A DNA stretch of 64,000 nt from Lancefieldella parvula DSM 20469 (GCF_000024225.1 NC_013203.1:558001-622000), one strand, 5' to 3'; positions 17,516 to 26,905 are shown, numbered from the stretch's first letter. Notes: a model not told the origin generated them from the sequence alone. Program-made: numbers and translations.

Positions 17516-19771
17516 TTACAAGGTAATCTTGTACAACCTCATTGAACCTTCTTCCAGCACCACCTCAAAACCTGGGGTGGTGTTTGTTATTTGTGTGATA
17601 CCTCTAAAAGTTCCAGGTTTGTAGGTACTGGTAACAGCATTAGAGTAATCAACAACGTTGTTTAGAATAAGGACGTACTGCACATTAAGATCATGCGCCG
17701 TCTGAAGTACCTCAGGGTCGCTCGCAATGCGATTAAGGCGCTTACGAAGAATTGCACTTGCGGGACGTTCTGAGGCGTCATAGCCGTTAGGGAAGCGCCA
17801 AAGCACATGTATGTTGTTAGTGCCATATGCCCAGAGACTGCCGTCTTGAGGTAGATTTGCAATAACAGCACCTGAAGGAACGGTAAGCTCAACACGGCGT
17901 AAAAACTCTAGTTCCTCTGATGTCAAAATGTAATGGTCACCATAGGCCTTCTCGGAAGCCTGCTTAAAGGCAAGAGCTGCAGGAATTGGTTCTTCTGATT
18001 TAAGGTTAGGCATAGGAATTACATAGTTGAGTGCAACTACGCACGCAATAACTGCACCTGCAATTAGGGGTTTTGCCCAAATGTTATAAAAGACACAGGT
18101 CTGCGTTTTAGCCTGGTTCTTAGCCTGACCTTGACCCTGACTTTGGTACTGAGAGAGCTTTTCTCTACAGGTGCTAAATGTTTCCAGCGCAGCTTCAACA
18201 AGGGTCGCAAGACCAAGTGCTGCAAGTGGAATTGCCATAATGATGCAGCTGGCGGCAATGCGGAATGGATCGGTATACCAGAATCCTGAGAGGTATCCTT
18301 TCAGCGGAACATCAAACGTAATAATAAAAATGCAGAGGATGGATAGGTACAAAAAGGCAGATACCATCCAGCGAGCTTGTTTATGCTTGAATGTCCATAC
18401 TGCGCCTACTAGTACGCAGATTGAAAGTATAGGCTGTGGAGAAACAACCTCTCCACCCGCATACGATTGCCCAATAAAGTCCATGCCAAGGGCGTGCAAA
18501 ATGGCATCTTGTAAGCTTGAGTAAGCACTCCACCAGAAATTGAGCGCGACGCCTCGAATAATTAAAACATAGTAGAAAACAGACCATATAACCAGCGCAA
18601 AGATAAAGAATGCATACGCTAGTGTGACAGGCTTGACTCTTTTTCCAAAGAGAACAACTTTGCGCTTGGATTCTCCAATACGTGCAAAACTCCAAGGCAA
18701 AAGAACCACAATTGACGAAAAAATCGTGGAAGGATGCAAGACAAAAAGGGTAATGCAACCAAGAATAAATATGATAACAAGCCAGATAAGGTCATGCTTT
18801 GGAGTCTTTGAACGAGTCATCTGCATAAAAATCCACCAAATAGAGGGCATTACACAGAAGGCTACAGTGTTAGGGAAAATTGGTCCGTAGATTAAAAGCG
18901 ACCACGGGAAAACAAAAAATGCTAAACAAACAAAAGCTCCGCTTGTAAGCGCAATGCGGTGTTTGGGAAGAACTTTGGCAATAAGCGAGCAGATTGAGAG
19001 TGGAAAGATAATTGCAGCACTAACAAAGTTGAGTGCATTTCCTGCAATAGGAACTGTTGTAGAAACAAGTTGTGTCGTCAAGGCAACAATGATGTTCCAG
19101 CCGGAAGGATAAAATCCCGAAGCCCCCGGCTCCCAAGGGGTAATTGAGGCTTCTATGGTGCTGTAGAAGTCATAGTGAATGGATGAGTATTTTTGAGACT
19201 CGATCATTGCTTGCGTAACATCTAAGTGATGCACAATATCCCAGCCCTGCACAAAAGAGCTAGCAGATGGCAGGGTGGGTAAGAAAAGAAGTCCCACAGT
19301 AAGAAGACCAATTGTTACATACAGAAGAGGAATCCAGAAGGGGAGCTCTTCACAGACAAATGAGGGCATGCGGTAAGTTGGTTGTTTGACCGCTCGCGAT
19401 GCCTTGGATTTGATGGGTTTCTCGCCCCTGTGATCTTCTTTGTTTTTTGATGCAACGTAATAAACGTAGCCATTGACTAGAGCTGCGATAAGCAGTGGAA
19501 CAAGAATCATTACAGCTAAGGGAACAGGGATGTTAAGTGCACTAAAGATTTCTCCCTCAATAAAGTAGAGAGCGCAGCTTACTAAAGGAGCAGTAACAAA
19601 TGCCCAAGGCTTTGACATACCAGAGGCGTGCAGCAAAATGACGCCCGGCACATAGAGTAGGGCAACAATTACAACTGCACTTTGGAAGAACTCAAGCCAC
19701 ATCCTGATCCAATCAAGGTGCCAGTAAAAATTTTTATACTTCATGGTCGCATTAGTGAGTGCGACAACCAC
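17516..19771 (-). CDS. Large polytopic membrane protein, DUF6541-like
   Basis: 751 residues with about a dozen predicted membrane helices across residues 30-480 and a C-terminal, mostly soluble domain (about 590-751). The block GASGFYPSGWNIIVALTTQL (about 216-235) and the acidic HHLDVTQAMIES before it suggest a GT-C-like glycosyltransferase fold, where early loop acidic residues act on a lipid-linked sugar; the family resembles actinobacterial DUF6541. I cannot assign a substrate. Start is uncertain: GTG 19771 and ATG 19744 both lack a good ribosome-binding site. It is convergent with metK (5-base gap) and lies downstream of the tRNA terminator. A Gln/Lys/Ala repeat (about 540-555) is a low-complexity insert. 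Confidence 0.7.
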   Translation of the reverse strand: MVVALTNATMKYKNFYWHLDWIRMWLEFFQSAVVIVALLYVPGVILLHASGMSKPWAFVTAPLVSCALYFIEGEIFSALNIPVPLAVMILVPLLIAALVNGYVYYVASKNKEDHRGEKPIKSKASRAVKQPTYRMPSFVCEELPFWIPLLYVTIGLLTVGLLFLPTLPSASSFVQGWDIVHHLDVTQAMIESQKYSSIHYDFYSTIEASITPWEPGASGFYPSGWNIIVALTTQLVSTTVPIAGNALNFVSAAIIFPLSICSLIAKVLPKHRIALTSGAFVCLAFFVFPWSLLIYGPIFPNTVAFCVMPSIWWIFMQMTRSKTPKHDLIWLVIIFILGCITLFVLHPSTIFSSIVVLLPWSFARIGESKRKVVLFGKRVKPVTLAYAFFIFALVIWSVFYYVLIIRGVALNFWWSAYSSLQDAILHALGMDFIGQSYAGGEVVSPQPILSICVLVGAVWTFKHKQARWMVSAFLYLSILCIFIITFDVPLKGYLSGFWYTDPFRIAASCIIMAIPLAALGLATLVEAALETFSTCREKLSQYQSQGQGQAKNQAKTQTCVFYNIWAKPLIAGAVIACVVALNYVIPMPNLKSEEPIPAALAFKQASEKAYGDHYILTSEELEFLRRVELTVPSGAVIANLPQDGSLWAYGTNNIHVLWRFPNGYDASERPASAILRKRLNRIASDPEVLQTAHDLNVQYVLILNNVVDYSNAVTSTYKPGTFRGITQITNTTPGFEVVLEEGSMRLYKITL
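19415..19426 (-). repeat. Exact GGCGAGAAACCC site (reverse) in the membrane-protein gene
   Basis: GGGTTTCTCGCC, exact reverse copy of the 12-mer, in the coding part of the DUF6541-like gene. Confidence 0.85.
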
Positions 19772-19821
19772 TTAAAACAGACTGGTCTATTTTACGATAG
19801 AAGTAAAAGTAGCGTTGAGAT

Positions 19822-19850
19822 AAACAAAAAGGACTTCCGAAGAAGTCCTT
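19822..19850 (-). terminator. Terminator of the tRNA-Gln/tRNA-Glu operon
   Basis: On the minus strand AAGGACTTC pairs with GAAGTCCTT around a stable TTCG tetraloop, followed by TTTGTTT. It begins 8 bases beyond the tRNA-Glu 3' end. Confidence 0.9.
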
Positions 19851-19857
19851 GAACTTT

Positions 19858-19934
19858 TGGTAGCCCGTACCAGATTCGAACTGGTGATCTCCGCCTTGAG
19901 AGGGCGGCGTCCTGAACCGCTAGACGAACGGGCC
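19858..19934 (-). tRNA. tRNA-Glu (anticodon CTC)
   Basis: 77-base cloverleaf with acceptor stem GGCCCGT/ACGGGCT, D-arm GTCTAGCGGTTCAGGAC, anticodon stem CCGCC/GGCGG around the loop CTCTCAA (anticodon CTC, reading GAG), T-arm with GTTCGAATC, and encoded CCA. It closely parallels E. coli tRNA-Glu. Second gene of a two-tRNA operon. Confidence 0.95.
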
Positions 19935-19953
19935 ATATATGACTGGGAGGACA

Positions 19954-20027
19954 TGGCTGGGATAGAGAGAGTCGAACTCCCGTTGACGGAACCAGAATCC
20001 GCTGTCCTACCACTAGACGATATCCCA
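19954..20027 (-). tRNA. tRNA-Gln (anticodon CTG)
   Basis: 74-base cloverleaf beginning TGGGATA and ending TATCCCAGCCA, with anticodon stem GCGGA/TCCGT around TTCTGGT (anticodon CTG, reading CAG) and GTTCGACTC T-loop. The unusual U1 start is typical of tRNA-Gln. It is transcribed before tRNA-Glu, 19 bases apart. Confidence 0.95.
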
Positions 20028-20060
20028 AGATGTCATCCGTACGCATCAGCGCGAGAAATA

Positions 20061-20089
20061 ACTATAAAGGAGACTTGTCAGAGATGCAA
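20061..20089 (-). promoter_or_regulatory. Promoter of the tRNA-Gln/tRNA-Glu operon
   Basis: Reading the minus strand, TTGCAT (20089-20084), a 17-base spacer and TATAGT (20066-20061) make a good sigma-70-type promoter, with the expected start about 27 bases before the tRNA-Gln 5' end. Confidence 0.7.
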
Positions 20090-20143
20090 GCAATAATTTC
20101 AAGAAATTCAGTTTGCAGCAAAAATAGTATATAGAATGTGTCT

Positions 20144-21793
20144 TTAAGCACAAGGAACGTCTTTGTTGTTTGCGTTGAGTATGCGCTCTGCATCAAGAAG
20201 TGTCTGGTCTAGAGAAACACAACCCGTACAGCTTGCACATGCGGTAGGAGCGCTTGGAGTAGCTGCAAGACCGCCTTTAGCTGTTTCTCTGAGTGAAACG
20301 GGGAGTGCGGCACCTACTTCTGCCATAGCATGAGCAACCTCATCAAACGGGATTGGGTTACCAACGCCTGCAAGAGCAAGCTGAGAAGAACTTATAGCTG
20401 CGGCTACACCAATGGCGTTTCTATCCTGACAAGGATACTCAACCAATCCTCTGACAGGGTCACAGATTAGTCCTAAAAGGTTAGAGATAGCAATGGAAGC
20501 TGCGTCTAAGCATTGCTGAGGAGTGCCGCCCAAAAGCTCGGTTAGTGCAGATGCACTCATCGCGGCAGCAGATCCGACCTCTGCTTGACAGCCGCCTTCA
20601 GCACCAGAAACACTTGCGTTGGTGGTCAAGATGGCACCAATAGCACTTGCATTCCAAAGCGCAGAGATAACTTGCTCATCTGTGGCGCCAATCTCTTCTG
20701 CAACAGAGATGAGCGATCCCGGTACAACACCAGATGCTCCTGCGGTAGGAGCAGCAACAATAACGCCCATGGTTGCCGAGCGCTCAAGAACAGCCATAGC
20801 GTATGCAATAGCTCGCGTTTGTGTGGTGCCCATAAGCGTGTTCGAGATTGCAGGCGGGGTATTGGCTACGGTTTTGGCTTGGCCATTGAGCAGGCCACCA
20901 ATTGACTGACGAGGCGTCTTGATGGTGTCGTGAACCTCATCACGCATAATTTCAAGAACGTGAGTCATCTCTGCGTCTACGTTAGCATTTGGTCGCAAGC
21001 CCTTCTCGCGCTGGCGCATAATTTGGCCAATGGAGGCTCCCGTCTTGGAGCACCTGGCGAGAAGATCTGCGCCGTTGTCAAAGGCTCCCGAAAGTACGTC
21101 GTTTGTGACCTGTGGAGCTGCTCCTGGAATAGAAACTTGAGCAGCGTACGAAACATGAGGCGCTAGCTGAAAGAGGTCTAAGACTTTCTGCTCAATAGGC
21201 TCGTCAATCTCAAAGACGGTGTGAGCAAAGCCGCCGCGCTCTGAGCGGAAGGTGCGCATAGTTGCAACATTGATATTTTGCGTAGCCAAAATAGTAGTGA
21301 GAGCTGCAAGAACACCGGGTTTATCGCGATGCGAAACAAAGATAGTGGGCATATCACCGGACATGTGAATACGTGCTCCGTTAACGCCAGAGATGCGAAT
21401 ACGGCCACCACCAACAGACTCACCCATAACGGAGACGTGGGCGTTATCTGCGCCGTAGAGGTGAATTTCTACGGTGTTTGGGTGAAGGGTTTCGTCATCA
21501 CCCTTTTCAATAACGCTGTAGTTGAGGTGGGCTTCTTCTGCCAAGGCAAGTGCTTCACGGACGCGAGTATCGTCTGGCGCAAGGCCCAAGATGCCTGCAA
21601 TGAGAGCATAATCGGTGCCGTGGCCAAGATGGGTATGAGAGAAGGAGTTGTAGAGCCAAAACTCAACGTGCTCCAGCTGCTTTGGTGCAAGCGAGCGTGC
21701 AACTAGGGCAATGCGTAGGGCTCCTGCTGTGTGCGAGGAAGAAGGACCCACCATAATGGGGCCTAAAACCTCAAACGCAGACATAGAAATCAT
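20144..21793 (-). CDS. sdaA: L-serine dehydratase, single-chain iron-sulfur type
   Basis: Deaminates L-serine to pyruvate and ammonia using a [4Fe-4S] cluster. The chain (549 residues) holds the beta part (SAFEVLGPIMVGPSSSHTAG at residues 4-23) with an ACT-like segment (PTIFVSHRDKPGVLAALTTI), then the alpha part with GAEGGCQAEVGSA, CDPVRGLVEYPCQDRNA (cluster cysteines) and a late CASCTGCV. The start is ATG 21793, which has GGAG five bases upstream. The longer in-frame ATG at 21844 falls in the loop of the gltX terminator hairpin and is rejected. Fusion of alpha and beta into one chain is the usual arrangement in E. coli-type SdaA. Likely supports amino-acid fermentation. Confidence 0.95.
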   Translation of the reverse strand: MISMSAFEVLGPIMVGPSSSHTAGALRIALVARSLAPKQLEHVEFWLYNSFSHTHLGHGTDYALIAGILGLAPDDTRVREALALAEEAHLNYSVIEKGDDETLHPNTVEIHLYGADNAHVSVMGESVGGGRIRISGVNGARIHMSGDMPTIFVSHRDKPGVLAALTTILATQNINVATMRTFRSERGGFAHTVFEIDEPIEQKVLDLFQLAPHVSYAAQVSIPGAAPQVTNDVLSGAFDNGADLLARCSKTGASIGQIMRQREKGLRPNANVDAEMTHVLEIMRDEVHDTIKTPRQSIGGLLNGQAKTVANTPPAISNTLMGTTQTRAIAYAMAVLERSATMGVIVAAPTAGASGVVPGSLISVAEEIGATDEQVISALWNASAIGAILTTNASVSGAEGGCQAEVGSAAAMSASALTELLGGTPQQCLDAASIAISNLLGLICDPVRGLVEYPCQDRNAIGVAAAISSSQLALAGVGNPIPFDEVAHAMAEVGAALPVSLRETAKGGLAATPSAPTACASCTGCVSLDQTLLDAERILNANNKDVPCA

Positions 21794-21819
21794 AGTTACT
21801 CCAAAACTGAACAAACGGT

Positions 21820-21860
21820 AACGATAAAAGAGCTGCAAAACCATCTGTTTTACAGCTCTT
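21820..21860 (-). terminator. Terminator after gltX
   Basis: On the minus strand a 14-bp stem (AAGAGCTGTAAAAC with GTTTTGCAGCTCTT) with a 5-base loop is followed by TTTATCG. It lies between gltX and sdaA and separates their transcription at least partly. Confidence 0.82.
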
Positions 21861-21926
21861 GCGTGGTTTTACTTTTGATACCCACTTACGTTTGGAAGAA
21901 TACGCGGCAAACACGTATTCAGTGTG

Positions 21927-23441
21927 TTATTTGCAAAGCTCCATGGCGCGGTCAAGGCGAGCAAGGCAAACCTCACGGCCAAGAAGCTCCATAGACTCTC
22001 CAAGAGGAGGGGAGACCATGTTGCCACACTCAGCAACGCGAATGGACTGGAAGACAACGCGTTTCTTTAGGTCAAGCTGTTCTGGAAGCACCTCAAGGGC
22101 AGCATCAATCGCTGCAGCCTTCCACTCTTCCTCAGAAACGCCCTCAAGAGCAGTCTTTGCAGCAGTAAGAACAGTTGCACTTTGAGCAGCGTCTTTGGTA
22201 AGGCCCTTCTCAACACTCTTCTGATCAAAGGTGACGTTTGCACCTTCATACAAAAAGCGTGACTTCTCAATGACGTCTGGGCTTACTGTGGTACGAGGAC
22301 GAAGAATCTCGGAGAGCAGGTCATACCAACCTGGACGAGTTGCGTAAATCTCATCTGCGTCAGTTGCGTTGCCCTGAACAGGCTCAAGACCTGCGCTAAC
22401 AAGTTCTGGAATTAGAACAGTCTGTGCAAAGGTCTGATTGTCCATATTGGCAAGATAGGTAGCATTAATCCAGTTCAGACGTTCAGGATCGGACTTTGCA
22501 GGGTTTTTGGAAACGTGATCCAAAGAGAACTGAGATGCCAAAACGTCGCGAGGAACAATGGTTGTCTCGCCATCAAGTGACCAGCCGAGAAGAGCCAGGT
22601 AGTTGACAAAGGCATCTGCAAGATAGCCCTGGTCACGATACTCTTCAACAGAGGTTGCACCATGTCGCTTGGAGAGTTTCTTGCCGTCAGGACCCAAAAT
22701 CATGGAGATATGAGCGAAGGTTGGAACAGGTGCGCCAAGAGCTTCGTACACCATAATCTGGCGAGGAGTGTTAGACAGGTGATCGTCGCCACGGATGATG
22801 TGGGTAATGCCCATGTCAGCGTCATCAACAACGGTGGCAAAGTTATAGGTTGGGGTGCCATCAGATCGGAAGATGATAAAGTCATCAAGCTCGCGAGCGT
22901 TAAAGGTTACGTCACCGTGAACAGCATCGTGGACAATGACGTCGCCGCGGTCCAGAGGAACCTTAATGCGGATAGTATAAGGCTCGCCAGCATCAATGCG
23001 GCGTTGTGCCTCTGCAGGATCAATGTTTCTGCAGGTACGCTGATAGCCTTGGAAGGGGTCATGGCGCTCCTCAGCAGCTTTCTTATCTTCAGCAAGCTTC
23101 TCTGGTGTGCAGAAGCAAGGGTATGCCTTGCCCTCTGCCAGCAGTTTATTTGCTGCTTCACGATACAGGTCAAGGCGCTCGGTCTGGCTGTAAGGGCCAC
23201 AATCGCCGCCCTTATCTGGACCCTCGTCCCAATCAAGACCAAGCCACTTCATAGCACGAAGAATAATCTGAGTGTTCTCTTCAGTTGAGCGCGTAGGATC
23301 TGTGTCATCAATGCGAAGAATAAACTTGCCACCATTTGCACGAGCAAAAGCCCAGTTATAGATAGCAGTGCGCGCACCTCCAATGTGTAGCTTACCTGTT
23401 GGGGATGGTGCAAAACGTACCCTTACCTGCTTCTCTGACAA
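21927..23441 (-). CDS. gltX: Glutamyl-tRNA synthetase
   Basis: Class I aminoacyl-tRNA synthetase charging tRNA-Glu. The N-terminal FAPSPTGKLHIGGARTA holds the HIGH-type signature (HIGG), FILRIDDTDPTRS follows, and KLSKRHGA is the KMSKS-type loop at about residue 250-257. The 504-residue length and all-helical C-terminal anticodon-binding domain are normal. Translation starts with TTG 23441, six bases after a strong GGAGGAG; no better ATG or GTG lies near. Since a tRNA-Gln gene exists but no glnS is seen here, this enzyme may be non-discriminating with GatCAB elsewhere; that is inference only. Confidence 0.97.
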   Translation of the reverse strand: MSEKQVRVRFAPSPTGKLHIGGARTAIYNWAFARANGGKFILRIDDTDPTRSTEENTQIILRAMKWLGLDWDEGPDKGGDCGPYSQTERLDLYREAANKLLAEGKAYPCFCTPEKLAEDKKAAEERHDPFQGYQRTCRNIDPAEAQRRIDAGEPYTIRIKVPLDRGDVIVHDAVHGDVTFNARELDDFIIFRSDGTPTYNFATVVDDADMGITHIIRGDDHLSNTPRQIMVYEALGAPVPTFAHISMILGPDGKKLSKRHGATSVEEYRDQGYLADAFVNYLALLGWSLDGETTIVPRDVLASQFSLDHVSKNPAKSDPERLNWINATYLANMDNQTFAQTVLIPELVSAGLEPVQGNATDADEIYATRPGWYDLLSEILRPRTTVSPDVIEKSRFLYEGANVTFDQKSVEKGLTKDAAQSATVLTAAKTALEGVSEEEWKAAAIDAALEVLPEQLDLKKRVVFQSIRVAECGNMVSPPLGESMELLGREVCLARLDRAMELCK

Positions 23442-23533
23442 AACTCCTCCTTGGCAGTTATTTTCTAGCGAGAAAATCTAGTTTATGCACTCTTTAGTAT
23501 AAACGCTTGACCGTGCGTGACCGACAACGTTGT

Positions 23534-24502
23534 CTAGTCTTCAAACATATTGTGGTCTGCAAATTCTGCTTGAACGGTACGAATCATAAGGTCTACGTCT
23601 TCAAGTCCCAAGTGACGTTCCTTCTCGTCTGCTGCAAGTGTATGTCTACGACGTGCCCAGTTCTCAAGCGCGGCAGGGGAAGACTCGCGTGGAAGAGATC
23701 TAATTTCTGGGTCCAAACGACGGCAGATATCGCGGGAATCAATAACAATAATCTTGCCCGCTTTTCTGGCCTCTGCGTAGCCATCAATGTTGAACATGAA
23801 CCAAGAATCCTCAAAGGCGGCGTTATGGGCCATAAAAGGAATCTTTTTCATAGTTGTCAGCAGGGCTTCTTGGGCTTTTTTATCGTCTCTAAATGATTTT
23901 TTGCCTTCAACATCTTTCCAGGTAATTTGGTGAATATCGGCAAGTGGAACGCCTTTTTCTTTGTATATCTCTGGGATACCAAAATAGGCAGTATGAGGCT
24001 CTACCGGAACGGTATTGCGACCAAGATTCCAGAACTCAAAGCCAACGTTAACAATGTATCCTAGTTCAGGAAAGCGCGATGTAGTTTCAATATCAATGCC
24101 TAAGACCGTGCCAGAAACGCTCTTCTCGACATACGCAATTTGCAAGTCATTAAGAAGCGGGCCTGCGGTTTTGTAGACAGCCTTAGGACGACGACGCTGC
24201 ATTTTTGCTACAGCAGCTGCAAGGTCATCGTTAGAAAGACCGCGAGAAAGACCAACACCTCGATGGTTTCTGAGCCTCTCAACGCCGTAAGTGTCGCATA
24301 GTGAGCGCGTTCTATCAGCAAGCTGTTGAATGACAGAAAACTCTACAGGCTCTTGGCCCAGAGGTGCTTCCTTCCAGGCATCAAACAGCGTTTTAATAGC
24401 ATCACAGTTTTTGTTGATCTCGCCGATGATGGACTGATCATCAACAAGAAGACCAGGTATGACAAACGCATTAGCGTGCTCAATAGCTTGATTGATATCC
24501 AT
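23534..24502 (-). CDS. DEDDh-type 3'-5' exonuclease domain protein
   Basis: 322 residues with an exonuclease domain in the C-terminal two-thirds. Acidic motif I is GIDIETTSRFPE (about residues 134-145), motif II lies near AHNAAFEDSW, and motif III is HLGLEDVD with the His and Asp spaced as in DEDDh enzymes such as DnaQ epsilon or RNase T. The first 120 residues form a helical region without a recognised domain. It could proofread, trim RNA or act in repair; the sequence does not tell which. ATG 24502 has GAGAG close upstream. The gene is followed by gltX on the same strand after 92 bases. Confidence 0.75.
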   Translation of the reverse strand: MDINQAIEHANAFVIPGLLVDDQSIIGEINKNCDAIKTLFDAWKEAPLGQEPVEFSVIQQLADRTRSLCDTYGVERLRNHRGVGLSRGLSNDDLAAAVAKMQRRRPKAVYKTAGPLLNDLQIAYVEKSVSGTVLGIDIETTSRFPELGYIVNVGFEFWNLGRNTVPVEPHTAYFGIPEIYKEKGVPLADIHQITWKDVEGKKSFRDDKKAQEALLTTMKKIPFMAHNAAFEDSWFMFNIDGYAEARKAGKIIVIDSRDICRRLDPEIRSLPRESSPAALENWARRRHTLAADEKERHLGLEDVDLMIRTVQAEFADHNMFED

Positions 24503-24658
24503 ACACTCTCGCTTTGGTGGGTGAGAATTAGTTCAACATATAAGTATCTACCCTGAAGCGCATATTCTTTACGTCATTTTCTAGAAAGTATGGGCGCCTC
24601 ACTAAAAATGCGTGCTAGGCTGTTGAGTGCAACACAGTTTTATGAAAGGTTTTTAGTC

Positions 24659-26017
24659 ATGTCGGATTTACATGAGTCACTTGCTCTTTCTGAGGAGCTT
24701 CTTGCTTTTATTAAGCAGAGTCCTTCCATGTTTCATACTACACAAACTATCAAAGACTACCTGTTAGAGAACGGTTTCACTTACCTCTCTGAGGGTTCTT
24801 CTTGGGATGTTCAGCCAGGCGGCTCTTACTTTACAACACGCAACAATTCTTCAATTATTGCCTGGAAAGTTGGCGAGAAATACCGTGAGGCTCAAACCTC
24901 AAACGCTGATACTCCTTATCACTTCCAGCTTGCTGTTGCCCATGGCGATTCTCCAACTTACAAGGTAAAAGCCCAGCCAGAGCTTACTGGCGAGGGCAAC
25001 TCGCTTCGTCTGAACACTGAGGCATACGGCGGCATGCTTGACCACACGTGGTTTGACCGTCCTTTGGGTGTTGCTGGCCGTGTGCTGGTCAAGGTAGGAA
25101 ACAAGGTAGAGTCCAGGCTGGTCAACATCGAAGATGACGTTGTCATGATTCCAAGCTTGGCTATTCATCTTGAGCACAAAAATGGTCTCTCGCCAGAGTT
25201 CAACCGTGCTAAAGATCTGATGCCACTTTTCAGCGTTGGAGAGCTCAATCCCGGCGCCTTTAACGCCCTGGTAGCAGATGCAGCAGGTGCGTCTCAAGAG
25301 GACATTCTTTCTCGCGATCTCTTTTTGGTTGATCACACAGGTGGTCGTATTTGGGGCGCAAAGAAGGAGTTTGTTTCCGCTGGTCATCTGGATGACCTGC
25401 AGTGTGCCTTTGTAGCACTTAAAGCTTTCCTTGCGTCTTCAAATGAGCAGGACATCTCTGTGTACACCTGCTTTGACAACGAAGAAGTTGGCTCAAACAC
25501 TAAGCAGGGTGCTAAGTCTACGTTCCTTAAAGACACGCTACAGCGCGTAAACGCTACGCTTGGCTTTACGCAGGAAGATTACTACCGTGCGCTCTCGGCA
25601 TCTTTGCTAGTAAGCTGCGACAACGCTCATGCGGTGCATCCCAATTATCCTGAGAAGCACGATGCGGCCAACAAACCTTACCTCAACGGAGGTATGGTTA
25701 TCAAGGAAGCAGCACGTCAGTCATACTGCACGGATGCGTTTAGCCGCGCCATTGTCGAGGCAATTTGGAAGCAGCAAAACGTTCCATATCAGATTTTTGC
25801 TAATAGAAGCGATATGCCAGGTGGATCTACTTTGGGCAACCTCTCCAACATTCAGGCCAGCATGCATGCCGTTGACGTGGGTCTGCCTCAGCTTGCTATG
25901 CACTCTGTTTACGAAACCGCGGGCACTAAAGATACACTTTTGGGGTACCAGGCACTTAAGGCGTTCTATGACACCTGCGTCTGCATTACTGATGCCGATT
26001 CGTTTGAGTTGAGGTAA
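24659..26017 (+). CDS. M18-family aspartyl aminopeptidase
   Basis: Binuclear zinc aminopeptidase of family M18 (DNPEP/ApeB type), a cytoplasmic dodecameric peptidase preferring acidic N-termini. The metal and catalytic motifs appear in order: AVAHGDSPTYKVK, LDDLQCAF (bridging Asp), CFDNEEVGSNTKQGAKST (Glu-Glu) and CDNAHAVHPNYPEKHD, then a late His in PQLAMHSVYET. ATG 24659 follows GAAAGG by nine bases. The frame is open back to 24590 but that extension lacks both a ribosome-binding site and family similarity. 452 residues is the usual length. An exact 12-mer GGCGAGAAACCC lies just after the stop. Confidence 0.94.
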   Translation: MSDLHESLALSEELLAFIKQSPSMFHTTQTIKDYLLENGFTYLSEGSSWDVQPGGSYFTTRNNSSIIAWKVGEKYREAQTSNADTPYHFQLAVAHGDSPTYKVKAQPELTGEGNSLRLNTEAYGGMLDHTWFDRPLGVAGRVLVKVGNKVESRLVNIEDDVVMIPSLAIHLEHKNGLSPEFNRAKDLMPLFSVGELNPGAFNALVADAAGASQEDILSRDLFLVDHTGGRIWGAKKEFVSAGHLDDLQCAFVALKAFLASSNEQDISVYTCFDNEEVGSNTKQGAKSTFLKDTLQRVNATLGFTQEDYYRALSASLLVSCDNAHAVHPNYPEKHDAANKPYLNGGMVIKEAARQSYCTDAFSRAIVEAIWKQQNVPYQIFANRSDMPGGSTLGNLSNIQASMHAVDVGLPQLAMHSVYETAGTKDTLLGYQALKAFYDTCVCITDADSFELR

Positions 26018-26023
26018 ACGCTT

Positions 26024-26035
26024 GGCGAGAAACCC
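26024..26035 (+). repeat. Exact GGCGAGAAACCC site
   Basis: Exact 12-mer, 7 bases after the stop of the aminopeptidase gene. One of five exact copies in the window. Confidence 0.85.
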
Positions 26036-26090
26036 TGTGCACTAGGTATACTTAACTACAAAAACACAACACGTGACTTGAAGGAGTTCC

Positions 26091-26846
26091 ATGTCAGAAA
26101 AACAGCTTACTGCTCATGATATGGAGCTCCTAATCTGTGCAGGTATTTACGTTGAACCCCAGACGCTGAGTGGTCCTGCGTTGGTATTTCCTATCTCAGA
26201 TGGTGAAGGTGGAGAAATACGCGTGCTGTGGCAGGGCGGCGCCTATGAGAGTGCAACTTACACGGATTCAAGAAAGAATCAGCTGGTATTTCCTTATCTT
26301 GAATTGTATGACTTGCTGTTTGAAGCTGCCTGTCCTGTACACTCAGTTTTGATGATTGGTGCTGGCGGCTGCTCGTATCCTCGTTATTTAGTAGCTCACC
26401 ATCCAGAGGTTTCTTGCGATGCACTGGAGATTGATCCTAAAATTGCAGCTCTAGCTCGTAGCCACTTCTTTGTGGATGAGGCTATTAGAGAGAGCAACAA
26501 CAGACTTCAGCTACAGATAGCTGATGGCGTTGAGTATATAAAGAGCCTATCTACATCTAATAACAAGCACTATGACGCTATCCTAAACGACTGTTTTATC
26601 GGAGAAGCTCCACCTGCGGCTATGATGACCGTTGAGTGGATGAGCTTGGTAGCACAATGCCTTACTCCTGGCGGAAGATATCTCACAAATGTAGTTTCTG
26701 CACAAGTAGGAGAGGATGCGCATCAGCTTGAAGCGCTCATGGATGCTGCTCGCATGGTGTTTGAACAGGTAAAGGTTGTTCCCTTGGATCTAGAAGTAGA
26801 TCCAACAGAGCCAGATAACCTTATGCTCGTTTGTCAGCGCGCTTAA
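26091..26846 (+). CDS. Spermidine-synthase-like class I methyltransferase-fold protein
   Basis: 251 residues with the Rossmann glycine loop MIGAGGCSYPRYL (about residues 84-96) and the following acidic DALEIDPKIA, as in SpeE and related aminopropyl- or methyltransferases. The strand that normally ends in the catalytic DxxD of spermidine synthases reads YDAILNDCFIGEAPP, so the canonical aminopropyltransfer site is only partly kept and another nucleophile or methyl transfer is possible. ATG 26091 follows GAAGGAG. The last 45 bases of the gene belong to a 47-bp sequence duplicated 1.9 kb downstream, around an AT-rich insert. Confidence 0.8.
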   Translation: MSEKQLTAHDMELLICAGIYVEPQTLSGPALVFPISDGEGGEIRVLWQGGAYESATYTDSRKNQLVFPYLELYDLLFEAACPVHSVLMIGAGGCSYPRYLVAHHPEVSCDALEIDPKIAALARSHFFVDEAIRESNNRLQLQIADGVEYIKSLSTSNNKHYDAILNDCFIGEAPPAAMMTVEWMSLVAQCLTPGGRYLTNVVSAQVGEDAHQLEALMDAARMVFEQVKVVPLDLEVDPTEPDNLMLVCQRA

Positions 26847-26848
26847 GT
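26802..26848 (+). repeat. 47-bp direct repeat, left copy
   Basis: Identical to 28718-28764. It contains the last codons and TAA of the SpeE-like gene. Together the two copies bound an AT-rich segment with one ABC transporter. One mismatch before the left edge (GAT against GAC) then allows a further GA match. Confidence 0.95.
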
Positions 26849-26855
26849 ATTAGTA

Positions 26856-26905
26856 TTTGACTATTTATTAGTCAAAAGTTTTAGTGATGTTAATGAATTA
26901 ACATC
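26856..26905 (+). promoter_or_regulatory. Hairpin and palindrome upstream of the ABC gene
   Basis: TTTGACTA and TAGTCAAA (26856-26876) make an 8-bp hairpin that may end SpeE-like gene transcription. Next, GATGTTAAT and ATTAACATC (26886-26905) form a perfect 9-bp palindrome with a 2-base centre, operator-like, about 134 bases before the ABC start. A TGTAAAAT -10-like element is at 26931-26938. Confidence 0.5.

Noticed and set aside
21794-21844. sdaA start at ATG 21844
   Set aside because: That ATG is inside the loop of the gltX terminator; ATG 21793 has a proper GGAG site.
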